A stretch of DNA of 64,000 nucleotides from Mycobacterium sp. OTB74 (lineage in GTDB: Bacteria > Actinomycetota > Actinomycetes > Mycobacteriales > Mycobacteriaceae), in assembly GCF_029892685.1 (NCBI RefSeq), contig NZ_JARXVD010000006.1:1-64000 (forward strand), read 5' to 3'. Positions 1 to 7,373 of the stretch are shown one piece after another. Each line of letters starts with the position of its first letter. Position 1 is the first letter of the stretch. The notes beneath the pieces are model-generated. The model had not been told where the DNA came from, ran no database searches, and saw nothing but the letters and a program-made list of their open reading frames with translations. The position numbers were made by a program, and so were the translations under genes.

Positions 1-73
1 GACTGTGGCGAAAAGTGCTGATATAAAACAACTTTCGTGGTCAGCGGCATAACCCGATCATAGCACTGGGCAG

Positions 74-96
74 ATTCGAATCCTGCCGGGGGCACC
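74..96 (+). repeat. tRNA 3'-end-like repeat, candidate attachment site copy 1
   Basis: The 23 bases match positions 8747-8769 with a single mismatch. They contain a T-loop (TTCGAAT, 75-81), most of a T-stem (GCAG at 70-73 pairs with CTGC at 83-86) and a 3' acceptor-like run that ends in ACCA at 94-97. No tRNA body precedes it. Such 3' fragments are typical of att sites left when a tRNA-integrating element inserts. The island interpretation is inference. Confidence 0.5.
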
Positions 97-130
97 ACCT
101 GAACAGCGGCTTTAACGCAACCAGTGCCCG

Positions 131-160
131 CGTGCAGAATTCGTGCAGAAACGGTGCAAG
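131..160 (+). repeat. Short direct repeats, CGTGCAGAA-type
   Basis: CGTGCAGAA occurs at 131-139 and again at 142-150, an 11-base (one helical turn) spacing. A degraded third copy, CGGTGCAAG, lies at 152-160. Lying 35-65 bases beyond the tRNA-like fragment, they resemble the arm-type integrase binding repeats of tyrosine-recombinase attachment sites. No integrase gene is present in the window, so the assignment is tentative. Confidence 0.35.
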
Positions 161-314
161 TCTTCCCAGCTGACGGTGTACGGATCGACTGGAAAGTCAA
201 CTAGTACGAGGTCCTGTCACGCCCCGGCAGACAGGCACGCTGAGCCACCCCGGCATGTCCGAAGACTTGCTGTTCTGAGAGCTTCCTAGGCTGCTGGGCT
301 CGGCGTTGAGCGTA

Positions 315-1184
315 CTAGGCGACGGTGTTCGCTGCTCGATGCATGACATCGCGTAGGACGGCGGCAAATTCGTCGGGCGTGTCCATGAAGGAGACGTGAT
401 GCCCGGGAAATGTTATGAGGTCACAGTCCAGCCGCCTGGCCAGGATCTGTGCGACTTGGGCGTACCAGGCGTTTCTGGTTAGCCCATATTCGCTGACGCC
501 AACAAATGCTGTGGCGTCGCCGCGCTTTAGACCGTCGAAGTCCGGGAGGTAGTTAGTGACGGGCAGCAGTTCGAGCTTGATCAGAACGTCGGTGGCCTGC
601 CTCTCACTTACATAGGGCTCTGTGCTTTTCGTGCGATGTCGGTTCACGTTTTTGGTGGCTTTGATCATTTGCCGGACGGGGAGCTCAACACCGAACATGA
701 ACCGAAGTGCCGCCAGCGAAGTCCCGAATCGAAACCCCGTCGCGTACACGTTGGCAAAGAACCGCTGCCACTTGCGGGCCTGCGGGTGCAGCCGCGCCAG
801 TGGAGCTTCATGGGCCACGACCGCTTGCACCGCTCGGCGTTGGGTCCTGGCCATGTCAAGCGCGATCACAGCGCCGCTGCTGTTGCCAAATACCACCGCG
901 GATTGCTCGCCAGCGGCGCGCAGCACCGCCGCGGCGTCACGGCTTTGCTGACTGATCTCGAAATTCTGAGGGTCGTTTATCGTGCTGCGCGCATTGGCGC
1001 GCCGGTCGAAGGTGATGACCTTGTATTCGTTGGCGAGAATCTCGGCGACATGGGCGTAGGACCATCCGTCTCCACCGGCGGGCGGAATCATCAACAGTGG
1101 GCTGCCCTGGCCCCGTACTTCGTAGTAGAGGTCGTCGCCTTCTGTGGTCACCCTGCCCGCGCGCACGCCCATCGATGTCGTCAT
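315..1184 (-). CDS. Alpha/beta-hydrolase fold protein
   Basis: This 289-residue protein is an alpha/beta hydrolase of unknown substrate. A strand-loop with PPAGGDG (residues 34-40) is the likely oxyanion region. The nucleophile elbow GNSSG (100-104) places the catalytic serine at 102, and the C-terminal GHH (261-263) supplies the histidine. The acid is not obvious, with candidates near 222-232. There is no signal peptide, so it is probably cytosolic. It stands alone, its start facing away from the left edge, with no operon partner. Family membership is clear; an esterase, epoxide hydrolase or haloperoxidase-like role cannot be separated by eye. Confidence 0.85.
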   Translation of the reverse strand: MTTSMGVRAGRVTTEGDDLYYEVRGQGSPLLMIPPAGGDGWSYAHVAEILANEYKVITFDRRANARSTINDPQNFEISQQSRDAAAVLRAAGEQSAVVFGNSSGAVIALDMARTQRRAVQAVVAHEAPLARLHPQARKWQRFFANVYATGFRFGTSLAALRFMFGVELPVRQMIKATKNVNRHRTKSTEPYVSERQATDVLIKLELLPVTNYLPDFDGLKRGDATAFVGVSEYGLTRNAWYAQVAQILARRLDCDLITFPGHHVSFMDTPDEFAAVLRDVMHRAANTVA

Positions 1185-1337
1185 TTCGGGTCGATCAACT
1201 CCCTTGCACCTGGTGAGTCCGAAGACTTTCTTCTGTCAGGCTCAGCCGGCAGCTGGTCTGTGCTGTTGAGCGTAATGGCCTGGCGCCGAATTGCCCCTGA
1301 GTCATACCCTTCTCAGGTACAGCTGGTTAGACGGGCG

Positions 1338-1710
1338 TCAGTCGCTCCCGGTTCCTTCGAGTTCGTCCAGTACATCAGCCAGCTGAGCGAACACTGCGGA
1401 GAATCCCCGGGCGCCAGCAATGACCTCCATAAAGGCCACAAAGGTCGCAGATCGGCCCGTGACCAGCACTCCCGGTGGCGGGCCGATCACTGTGTCGCTC
1501 AGCGCCACGACAGACGGTTTCTGAGTGGTTGCTGCCAATCCCGGGAACTGGCGGGCTCTTCAAATTGTGGGCCGGTAAGTTTCGGTCAACAATAACCGTC
1601 CTGGGGATCAACAACATGTTCAAGATCGGCGGTGCGGCTACCGCACCCGCAGCGGTCAGCGTAAACACGATCGTCAAAGCAGCAGCCACTGCCGGCACCA
1701 GAAAGGCCAC
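1338..1710 (-). pseudogene. Frameshifted gene for a small secreted protein
   Basis: From a GTG at 1710 the reading frame encodes a clear signal-peptide-like start (MAFLVPAVAAAL, then a hydrophobic run ending in VAAPP) followed by about 30 ordinary residues. Near 1535-1550 the protein-like reading moves to the next frame, which continues from LAATTQKPSVVALSDT to a stop at 1338. Removing one base around the GGGATTGG run would join them into one secreted protein of about 120 residues. I do not recognise the family. It may be a genuine pseudogene or a sequencing error. It lies inside the putative accessory segment, next to other remnants. Confidence 0.4.
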
Positions 1711-1879
1711 GCCGTGACAGCCATACTCGTCAGCAAGACATAGGCGCCCTTAAGGCACCCGCCATGACTCTCTTCGGCACGAAAACCGACGTTATAGCCC
1801 CGAATCTCGACGACCCGACCACCGTGCCTGCTGATTTTATGAACTTCGGGTTCCCCGCCCTCGAGCGCTGCGGCGGCCA

Positions 1880-2407
1880 GTGACGCTGAGTCGTCCGGGA
1901 ATCCATCTCCTGGCAAGAGATTTCGTCAAGAATGGCCTTCTGGCAAACGGTCTAATACCGAGCCGGATTCGGGTCATTATCCTTCGACTCACCGGTGCGG
2001 AGATCGGACGACGGGCAACCATCGCGCCGATGTGCTTCATCGGGAGCGGACCGTTTGCGCTGGGAGACGGGTCCTACATCAATTATCAGTGCTTTCTCGA
2101 TACAACAGCCGGTATACACATCGCCACGAACACACGGCTGGGGCCCCGTGTGTCGATAATCACCGCCTCGCACCTGATCGGCGAGACTGAGTCGACACGA
2201 ACAGAGCGCACCCCGGCGACGCAGCTTAATCTGCCCGTCGTCATCGGAGACAACGTCTGGATCGGCACCGGAGCGATCATCCTTCCCGGTGTGACGGTCG
2301 GAAATGGTGTGGTGATCGGTGCCGGCACCGTGGTGTGCGCCGACTGCGAACCCAACACCCTTTACGCCGGAGTCCCCGCCCGGGTGGTCCGGAAACTTCA
2401 CCCATGA
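1880..2407 (+). CDS. Hexapeptide-repeat (left-handed beta-helix) acyltransferase
   Basis: The 175-residue product belongs to the LbH acetyltransferase family that includes maltose O-acetyltransferase and WbbJ/NodL-type sugar acetyltransferases. Residues 60-160 show the hexapeptide periodicity, most clearly VVIGDNVWIGTGAIILPGV (about 120-138) and VIGAGTVV. His98 in the ASHL motif is the expected catalytic base, and the C-terminal AGVPARVVRK is the usual family ending. The first 40 residues are helical and amphipathic, as in exopolysaccharide-type acetyltransferases. It starts at a GTG, and its 3' end overlaps the converging gene by 10 bases. The acceptor sugar is unknown. Confidence 0.85.
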   Translation: MTLSRPGIHLLARDFVKNGLLANGLIPSRIRVIILRLTGAEIGRRATIAPMCFIGSGPFALGDGSYINYQCFLDTTAGIHIATNTRLGPRVSIITASHLIGETESTRTERTPATQLNLPVVIGDNVWIGTGAIILPGVTVGNGVVIGAGTVVCADCEPNTLYAGVPARVVRKLHP

Positions 2408-2721
2408 ACAGGCGCGAACCCGCCTGACCTTTGCGCGGCATGCCCCTGACGAAGTGCCACGAAATCCTCATGCGTTATCCGCGGGTTCCTGCCACACCCG
2501 ACGCAATAGAACTCGTCGTAGGCTGATCCCCCGCCCAAGAGCGATACCGCGTCAGCGGGGCGGTAGGACGTGTAGTTAGTCAGCGAATCGAAGTCATCTG
2601 GTCCCGGTCCGACCATCGCTTGATGTAGCGGATAGGGGCGGTGCGCTCCCCTGTCCGTGCACAGGAATTGGACCTCGATCCAGTCAGCCCGACTCTGGGG
2701 GTGATTCGGCTCTTCAGTCAC
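2398..2721 (-). CDS. Small Cys-containing hypothetical protein
   Basis: This is a 107-residue protein without a family I recognise. It contains Cys21 and His27 near the N-terminus and a CVGC pair (Cys73, Cys76), an arrangement that could bind one zinc ion. The composition is ordinary and acidic-polar with no membrane segment or signal peptide. Small zinc-ribbon proteins of this kind are common in actinobacterial accessory DNA. It converges on the acetyltransferase gene and overlaps its last 10 bases. It is listed because its residue pattern looks like a real protein, unlike the antisense frames; function unknown. Confidence 0.5.
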   Translation of the reverse strand: MTEEPNHPQSRADWIEVQFLCTDRGAHRPYPLHQAMVGPGPDDFDSLTNYTSYRPADAVSLLGGGSAYDEFYCVGCGRNPRITHEDFVALRQGHAAQRSGGFAPVHG

Positions 2722-2824
2722 TGGGCTTCTTCAGCGAGCTGCGATAACGCCTCGGCAACCGCGGCATCACGCCCTGAGACGATCTGCTGGGAATCCCTGT
2801 GGCTGCCGAAACGGCGGGCTCAGA

Positions 2825-2926
2825 GGTGTCGTTAGCGCGGATCTCGGGCACACCGACACCGCTACCGTGTCGATCGCGGTGACCCCGGTCAACGACTCCC
2901 CGGCAGCCTACGACGACGCCTCCGCC
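2825..2926 (+). pseudogene. Remnant of a VCBS/cadherin-like repeat protein
   Basis: Read in the frame that includes GTG 2867, this stretch encodes DTATVSIAVTPVNDSPAAYD. That matches the end of a VCBS or cadherin-like beta-sandwich repeat (the usual pattern is a xTxxVxITVTPVNDxPxAxDD ending). Only one partial repeat remains, with no start codon or continuing repeat; the frame runs into a hairpin and arginine-rich out-of-context sequence. Large mycobacterial surface proteins carry such repeats in tandem, so this is probably the scar of a deleted surface-protein gene. Confidence 0.5.
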
Positions 2927-2962
2927 GGTCGGGACGGATACCCGCACCGGCGGAGGCGTCGT
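2913..2962. terminator. Long perfect hairpin, probable terminator
   Basis: A 17-base arm (ACGACGCCTCCGCCGGT, 2913-2929) is perfectly repeated in inverted orientation at 2946-2962. The loop adds a further CGGG/CCCG pairing. It is followed by TTCT but no long T-run, as is usual for mycobacterial hairpin terminators. It would have closed the transcript of the lost repeat-protein gene just upstream. Confidence 0.6.
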
Positions 2963-3112
2963 TCTACTGACGCTCGTGACATTCCCGCATTCTCGGCCCG
3001 TCAAACTGCGCGTCAACTAGGAGCGATCCGGGCTAGGGAATGCCAAGGCCGTTCAGCCGTGCCATACGAGTTATTGGAAGCTTCTAAGAAGTTGCTGCAA
3101 CCATCTGCGGCT

Positions 3113-3586
3113 ATGGACTCACCGCGTTCGGGATTCCGCCGGACCGCCGCGACGTCGTGGGCGTTGGCGGGCCTTGGCATCGTCGGGGTCGCTGGCGCGT
3201 CCGCGCTCGCCTACGCCGACACGGTCAAGCCGGCGCCCAGCGCGGCGCCTACCGACGTAGTCGAACAGGCACCGGCAGGCGCTGAACCCAGTCCAACTGC
3301 TCCGGCGACATCCGCCGTCACGACAACAAACGCCCCGCCACCACCACCGATGACCGCTGCGCCTTCCCCTGCGCCGGAGACAACGGTCGATCAGGCGCCC
3401 GTGCGCACTTATACGCCCCAGCGGACTTACGCCCCCCATATACCAGTCCAGCAAGCGCCGGTGACGCATCCGAGCGCGTCGCCGACGGCAACTGCCCCCC
3501 GGACCACTCAGCGACGCGCACTCACCCCGACGACGGTGAATTCTCCGAACTTCTCCCCCCACGTCTCGCGGTCGCGCGGGTCATGA
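3113..3586 (+). CDS. Pro/Ala/Thr-rich membrane-anchored protein of the redox operon
   Basis: Starting at ATG 3113 the product is 157 residues: a short basic N-terminus, one membrane segment at about 13-34, then a long extracytoplasmic tail rich in Pro, Ala, Thr and Ser with no globular domain. The open frame extends further upstream to 2867, but that part is remnant and hairpin sequence, so the later ATG is preferred. Its stop overlaps the ApbE start (ATGA). The position suggests it is a partner or target of the flavin transferase. I do not see the canonical SGAT-type flavinylation motif of FMN-binding domains, so that role is only a guess. Confidence 0.65.
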   Translation: MDSPRSGFRRTAATSWALAGLGIVGVAGASALAYADTVKPAPSAAPTDVVEQAPAGAEPSPTAPATSAVTTTNAPPPPPMTAAPSPAPETTVDQAPVRTYTPQRTYAPHIPVQQAPVTHPSASPTATAPRTTQRRALTPTTVNSPNFSPHVSRSRGS

Positions 3587-4524
3587 CCATCGCCGAGCAG
3601 ATCGGGACGACCGAAACCGCGGCCATGGAGTGGCAGCGGTGGAGCATGAGCATGCAGATCGTCGTCACCGATCCTGATTGCCTTGGTCTGGCCCGGAGTG
3701 AAGTCGATGCCGAACTCGACGCCATTGACGTCGCCGCATCGCGATTCCGTTCGGATTCCGAAATCAATGCGCTGGCAATGTCGGCCGGCGAGCCCACCGA
3801 GGTCAGTGCTGTGCTTGCCGACCTGCTAGACGCAGCGCTGACAGCGGCATACCTCACCGATGGCGATGTCGATCCCACAGTTGGCGCCGCCTCGATCGCG
3901 CTTGGCTACGACGGCGACTACGCCGGCGTTCGTCGGGCCCTCCCCCTGGCAGCGTCGATGACTATTCCGGCGGTGTGGTCGATGGTCAGGTTGGACGGCC
4001 GGGTGGCCACCGTGCCGCACGGGATTGTGCTCGACCTCGGAGCGACAGCCAAGGCGGTCGCCGCGGACCGTTGCGCTCAACGCGTTCAAATTGCCAGCGG
4101 CAGTGGGGTGCTGATCAATCTGGGGGGCGACATCGCGACGGCTGGAACGGCACCCGCGGGTGGCTGGCAGATCCTGGTCCACGACGACGACGGGGACCCC
4201 GCATCGTCGATTGGGCTGCCGGCCGGAGCCGCGTTGGCCACATCGAGCACGGTGCGTCGGCGATGGCGTCGCGGTGCGGATGTGTTCCATCACATTCTCA
4301 ACCCGCGGACAGGCAGGTCGGCGGATCCGGTGTGGCGAACCGTCAGCGTCGCAGCGCAAACGTGTTTTGCCGCCAACACGGTCAGCACCGCGGCGATCGT
4401 CCGCGGGTGGCCGGCGCTGGAATGGATTATGGCCCTGGGCATGCCCGCCCGACTGGTGGACGGCGGTTTGATGGTGCACTCGGTCGGCGGCTGGCCTGCC
4501 TCAGAACCGGCAGGCCGGCCATGA
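3583..4524 (+). CDS. apbE: ApbE-family FAD:protein FMN transferase
   Basis: The 313-residue protein is an ApbE/Ftp-type enzyme that links FMN from FAD to a Thr or Ser of a target protein. It shows SRFRSDSEI (53-61), DLGATAKAVAAD (151-162), GGD (181-183) and HHILNPRTGR (236-245), all in family order and spacing. Two features are unusual: no signal peptide or lipobox, so it should act in the cytoplasm unlike classical ApbE, and the late metal motif reads CFAANTVSTA (261-270), without the Asp that usually helps bind Mg. ATGA overlaps at both ends place it in a tight operon with a membrane cytochrome. The target protein is not identified. Confidence 0.9.
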   Translation: MTIAEQIGTTETAAMEWQRWSMSMQIVVTDPDCLGLARSEVDAELDAIDVAASRFRSDSEINALAMSAGEPTEVSAVLADLLDAALTAAYLTDGDVDPTVGAASIALGYDGDYAGVRRALPLAASMTIPAVWSMVRLDGRVATVPHGIVLDLGATAKAVAADRCAQRVQIASGSGVLINLGGDIATAGTAPAGGWQILVHDDDGDPASSIGLPAGAALATSSTVRRRWRRGADVFHHILNPRTGRSADPVWRTVSVAAQTCFAANTVSTAAIVRGWPALEWIMALGMPARLVDGGLMVHSVGGWPASEPAGRP

Positions 4525-5084
4525 CCGACGAGGCATTGTGGGCCATTGGCCGCGGCTGTGGAATCACCGCGCTCGCTTTCCTCACCATCTCGGTGTCGTT
4601 GGGCGTCGTTTCGCGTTCCGGTCGTTCCCTGTTGGGCTTGCCGAGGTTCGGCGTTGCCGATATTCACCGTTTCGCCGCGCTGGCTGGATCACTGCTTGTC
4701 GTGCTGCACATGACACTGCTGTTCTTGGACCCGTACGCCCAACTGCGAGTGGTCAACTTCGTTGTGCCGTTCCTCGGTGCATACCGGCCGCTGTGGCAGG
4801 GTTTGGGAACACTTACGTTTGACCTGCTGGTGGTTATCGTCCTCACCAGTCTGTTGCGGCATCGCCTCGGGTTGCGCGCATTTCGGGTCATCCACTGGAT
4901 CACCTACGTGTTGTGGCCGATCGCGCTGGCTCACGCCGTCGGCAATGGAACCGACGCCCACCACGTGTGGTTTCTTGCGTTCGCCGGGTGCTGTGCGCTG
5001 GCGGTGTACAGCGCTGTGGTGTGGCGGTTTCAGGCCAACTTCACCGAATACGCCGGCGCCCGAGCATCCGGACGCACACGATGA
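4521..5084 (+). CDS. Ferric-reductase-like transmembrane cytochrome
   Basis: This 187-residue, roughly six-helix integral membrane protein resembles the ferric reductase transmembrane domain (FRE/NOX/MsrQ superfamily). Two helices carry the paired histidines expected to hold two b hemes across the membrane: His49 and His63 (14 apart) and His125 and His138 (13 apart). There is no attached FAD/NAD(P)H domain; in this operon that function is probably supplied by the separate NuoF-like flavoprotein. The start ATG overlaps the apbE stop and its own stop overlaps the next start. Likely role: moving electrons from a cytosolic donor to an extracytoplasmic acceptor. Confidence 0.85.
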   Translation: MTDEALWAIGRGCGITALAFLTISVSLGVVSRSGRSLLGLPRFGVADIHRFAALAGSLLVVLHMTLLFLDPYAQLRVVNFVVPFLGAYRPLWQGLGTLTFDLLVVIVLTSLLRHRLGLRAFRVIHWITYVLWPIALAHAVGNGTDAHHVWFLAFAGCCALAVYSAVVWRFQANFTEYAGARASGRTR

Positions 5085-6295
5085 CGACCCAGCGGCTCCC
5101 CCCGCAGCCGAAGCAGGTGCCACGTCTGTTGGCCGCCGGCGGAGCGGCATTAACCGCACACCATCAGCAGTTCGGCGCATTGCCCGAAGTCACTGGCCCC
5201 GAGCTGATTTCGTCACTCGATGCCGCCGGACTCTCGGGGCGCGGCGGCGCGGGCTTTCCGGCAGGTCGCAAGATCGCCTCCGTCACAGGCTCCAAGCCCG
5301 TGGTGATCGCGAATGGCGCCGAAGGAGAACCGTTGAGCCGCAAGGACGCCATCCTCCTCACCGAAGCACCGCACCTGGTTCTCGACGGACTCGAACTAGC
5401 AGCCAAAGCGGTTGGGGCCGAGGATGTTTTCCTGTATCTGTCCACGCATGTCGCGGCCGCGGTGACTCACGCGCTCGATGAGCGACGCGCAGCCGGGATC
5501 GACCGGTACAAGCCGAGGGTTATCAAAGCGCCTGATACGTTCGTCGCCGGCGAGGAATCTGCGTTGGTGAGGCGTGTCGAGGGCGGCCCGGCGCTGCCGC
5601 GTGACCGTACCGTCGTCACAGCGACATCCGGCGTGCGAGGGCGGCCGACGTTGGTCAACAACGTTGAAACACTGGCCCATATCGCGTTGATCGCGCGATT
5701 CGGACCGCAGTGGTTTCGCTCCGTGGGCAGCCGGGATAACCCCGGCAGCATGCTCGTGACATTGTCCGGCGCCGTGACGAAGCGCGGTGTCGTCGAGGTG
5801 CCGACGGGTGTTCTGGTGGCCGACCTCATCGGACGCGATGGCGCCACCGATCTCAAGACCGTGCGCGCGGTCCTCGTCGGCGGCTACCACGGCCGGTGGA
5901 TAGAGGCCAGCGCGTTCGACTCCACACCGCTGTCGGGTGTGGGCATCGTCCACGCGGTGGGAACGCACGAGTGTGGACTCGCTCGCACTGCGGCGATTGC
6001 CGACTTCCTGGCCAACGAAAGCGCGCGCCAGTGTGGCCCTTGCCGCACTGGACTGCCCCAATTGGCACATCTGCTCGACGAACTCGCCCATGACCGGGTG
6101 GACAACACCTGCGTCAGGGAGATCCGCCGGTTGGTCAGCCTCGTCGACGGCCGCGGAGCCTGCCGGCATCCCGACGGAACCGCGCGCATGGTCCGCAGTG
6201 CACTCGACACTTTCGCCGACGACATCGAGCACCACCGGCACCGACGCTGCGCTGCTGACAATGATCACCTCGCCACCCAACCGGGGGCAACGTGA
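5081..6295 (+). CDS. NuoF-like NADH-binding iron-sulfur flavoprotein
   Basis: The 404-residue protein is related to the 51 kDa subunit (NuoF) of complex I and NAD-dependent hydrogenases. GRGGAGFPAGRK (53-64) is the NADH/FMN glycine-rich loop and NGAEGEPLSRKD (78-89) an FMN-site motif. An SLBB-like segment follows, then the C-terminal cluster region. The normal ESCGxCxPCR signature reads ESARQCGPCR here, so the first cysteine is alanine (315), leaving Cys318, Cys321 and Cys361 as candidate ligands. No NuoE or NuoG partner is nearby; the ferredoxin overlaps its stop. Inferred role: oxidises NADH (or the reverse) and passes electrons to the ferredoxin and cytochrome. Confidence 0.88.
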   Translation: MTTQRLPPQPKQVPRLLAAGGAALTAHHQQFGALPEVTGPELISSLDAAGLSGRGGAGFPAGRKIASVTGSKPVVIANGAEGEPLSRKDAILLTEAPHLVLDGLELAAKAVGAEDVFLYLSTHVAAAVTHALDERRAAGIDRYKPRVIKAPDTFVAGEESALVRRVEGGPALPRDRTVVTATSGVRGRPTLVNNVETLAHIALIARFGPQWFRSVGSRDNPGSMLVTLSGAVTKRGVVEVPTGVLVADLIGRDGATDLKTVRAVLVGGYHGRWIEASAFDSTPLSGVGIVHAVGTHECGLARTAAIADFLANESARQCGPCRTGLPQLAHLLDELAHDRVDNTCVREIRRLVSLVDGRGACRHPDGTARMVRSALDTFADDIEHHRHRRCAADNDHLATQPGAT

Positions 6296-6573
6296 ACGCC
6301 GCCGGGGAGTCGCAGTCGCGATTGCACATCGACTGGACGCGGTGCGACGGACGTGGCCTGTGCACTGAACTTCTCCCTGGGATACTCCGCCGTGACACTT
6401 GGGGCTACCCGCTTGCCCGCGACGGGGAGCGCGAGCCTGCTATACCCGCGGAAGTACTGCGTGATGCCCGGGCTGCGGTCGGTCGATGCCCGCGACTCGC
6501 GCTGTCCGTCGTCACGTCCACACCGAAAACCATTGAACGGCAGGTAAAACCAACCGGCCGCCATGCGCGTTGA
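6292..6573 (+). CDS. Three-cysteine ferredoxin
   Basis: A 93-residue ferredoxin starting at GTG 6292, overlapping the flavoprotein stop as GTGA. Cys18 and Cys24 lie in CDGRGLC and Cys66 in a CP motif. Only three cluster cysteines are present, which fits a [3Fe-4S] ferredoxin of the kind that serves mycobacterial P450s and related oxidoreductases. Here the neighbours suggest it carries electrons between the NuoF-like protein and the ferric-reductase-like cytochrome. The C-terminal 25 residues are basic and look disordered. Confidence 0.85.
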   Translation: MNAAGESQSRLHIDWTRCDGRGLCTELLPGILRRDTWGYPLARDGEREPAIPAEVLRDARAAVGRCPRLALSVVTSTPKTIERQVKPTGRHAR

Positions 6574-6695
6574 GAAATATTGGCGACCCTGGTAGCTCGT
6601 CGGGTGAGATCGCGCCTTAAATGCCGCAGTCACACTGTGGGGGCGCATTGCGGCTTTGTCGGCGGTGGGTGGCATCGCCGTGGCACTCTCGCTAC

Positions 6696-7373
6696 GTGAC
6701 GTCCGCAAACCCGTCCACACTCCTGGTGGTGGAGGACGACCGCACGCTGAGCGCGATGCTGACCGAACTGTTCACCAATCAGGGATACCGGGTGGACGTG
6801 GCCTATGACGGCCAACAGGGCATGCACCGCGGTCTACTCGGCACCTACGACGCTTTGATTGTCGACCGCGGGTTACCCGTGATGGACGGCGCGCAGCTGG
6901 TGGCCATTTTGCGGTCTCGCGGGGTCACGACACCGGCGTTGATTCTCACCGCCCGCGGCGCGGTCGAGGATCGCGTCGACGGGCTTGATGCCGGCGCGCA
7001 GGATTACCTGGTCAAACCGTTCGAAATCCCCGAACTGCTGGCTCGAATCCGAGCTCTGCTGCGCCGGAATGACACCGCGGCCGCCGTTGTGCAAGCCGGT
7101 GGCCTGCGGCTCGACCGGGTCACCCGCCGGGTGACGAGCATGACCGACAGCGGCGTCGACGTCGAGCTCTCCGAGCGCGAGGCATCACTGCTGTGCACCC
7201 TGATGGCAGCACCCAAGCGGGTGTTCACCAGAGCTCAGCTTCTCGAGTCGGTGTTCGGCGGGGCCGAGTCCACCGGCGCGGTCGATCTTTACGTGCACTA
7301 TCTGCGTCGCAAGCTCGGCAAGCAGGCGGTGCGTACCGCGCACCGAACCGGATATCAATTCGGATTGGAGTGA
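6696..7373 (+). CDS. OmpR-family response regulator of the redox operon
   Basis: From GTG 6696 this encodes 225 residues: a receiver domain (acidic pocket Glu13-Asp14-Asp15, phospho-acceptor Asp57, Thr85, Lys107) and a C-terminal winged helix with the usual LSEREASLL and YVHYLRRKLG helices. A longer frame exists back to 6621, but those residues do not resemble the family, so the later start is used. It lies 122 bases after the ferredoxin and is followed directly by its histidine kinase. It probably controls the preceding redox operon; the signal is unknown. Confidence 0.9.
   Translation: MTSANPSTLLVVEDDRTLSAMLTELFTNQGYRVDVAYDGQQGMHRGLLGTYDALIVDRGLPVMDGAQLVAILRSRGVTTPALILTARGAVEDRVDGLDAGAQDYLVKPFEIPELLARIRALLRRNDTAAAVVQAGGLRLDRVTRRVTSMTDSGVDVELSEREASLLCTLMAAPKRVFTRAQLLESVFGGAESTGAVDLYVHYLRRKLGKQAVRTAHRTGYQFGLE

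Larger units (their letters stand above)
1..314. other. Gene-free left edge of the accessory segment
   Basis: I see no coding region here. The stretch holds a tRNA-3'-end-like fragment around 70-97 and a set of short direct repeats at 131-160, both entered separately. There is no 5' acceptor strand, D-arm or anticodon arm ahead of the fragment, so it is not a complete tRNA. The rest shows no recognisable promoter or terminator. Confidence 0.5.
2722..3112. other. Intergenic stretch with a gene remnant and a hairpin
   Basis: No complete gene is supported in these 391 bases. They contain a VCBS-like coding remnant (2825-2926) and a strong inverted repeat (2913-2962), entered separately. Between 2963 and 3112 I see no convincing -35/-10 pair for the redox operon that follows. 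A GAAGCTTC palindrome sits at about 3077-3084. Confidence 0.5.

Noticed and set aside
1..97. Complete tRNA at the left edge
   Set aside because: Only the T-arm and CCA-like end can be seen. No matching 5' acceptor strand or anticodon arm precedes it.
636..1595. 319-codon plus-strand open frame
   Set aside because: It runs antisense to the hydrolase and into the frameshifted gene; composition is Arg/His rich with no motif, as expected for a GC-rich shadow.
2714..3016. 100-codon minus-strand frame
   Set aside because: It covers the hairpin and the repeat-protein scar on the wrong strand and has no protein-like pattern.
3113..3586. Typical FMN-binding (flavinylated) domain in the Pro-rich protein
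   Set aside because: No SGAT-like flavinylation motif or globular FMN-binding fold is visible, so it is called only a possible partner of ApbE.
6623..6654. Terminator after the ferredoxin gene
   Set aside because: GCCGCA/TGCGGC arms are only six bases with a long loop; too weak to list.
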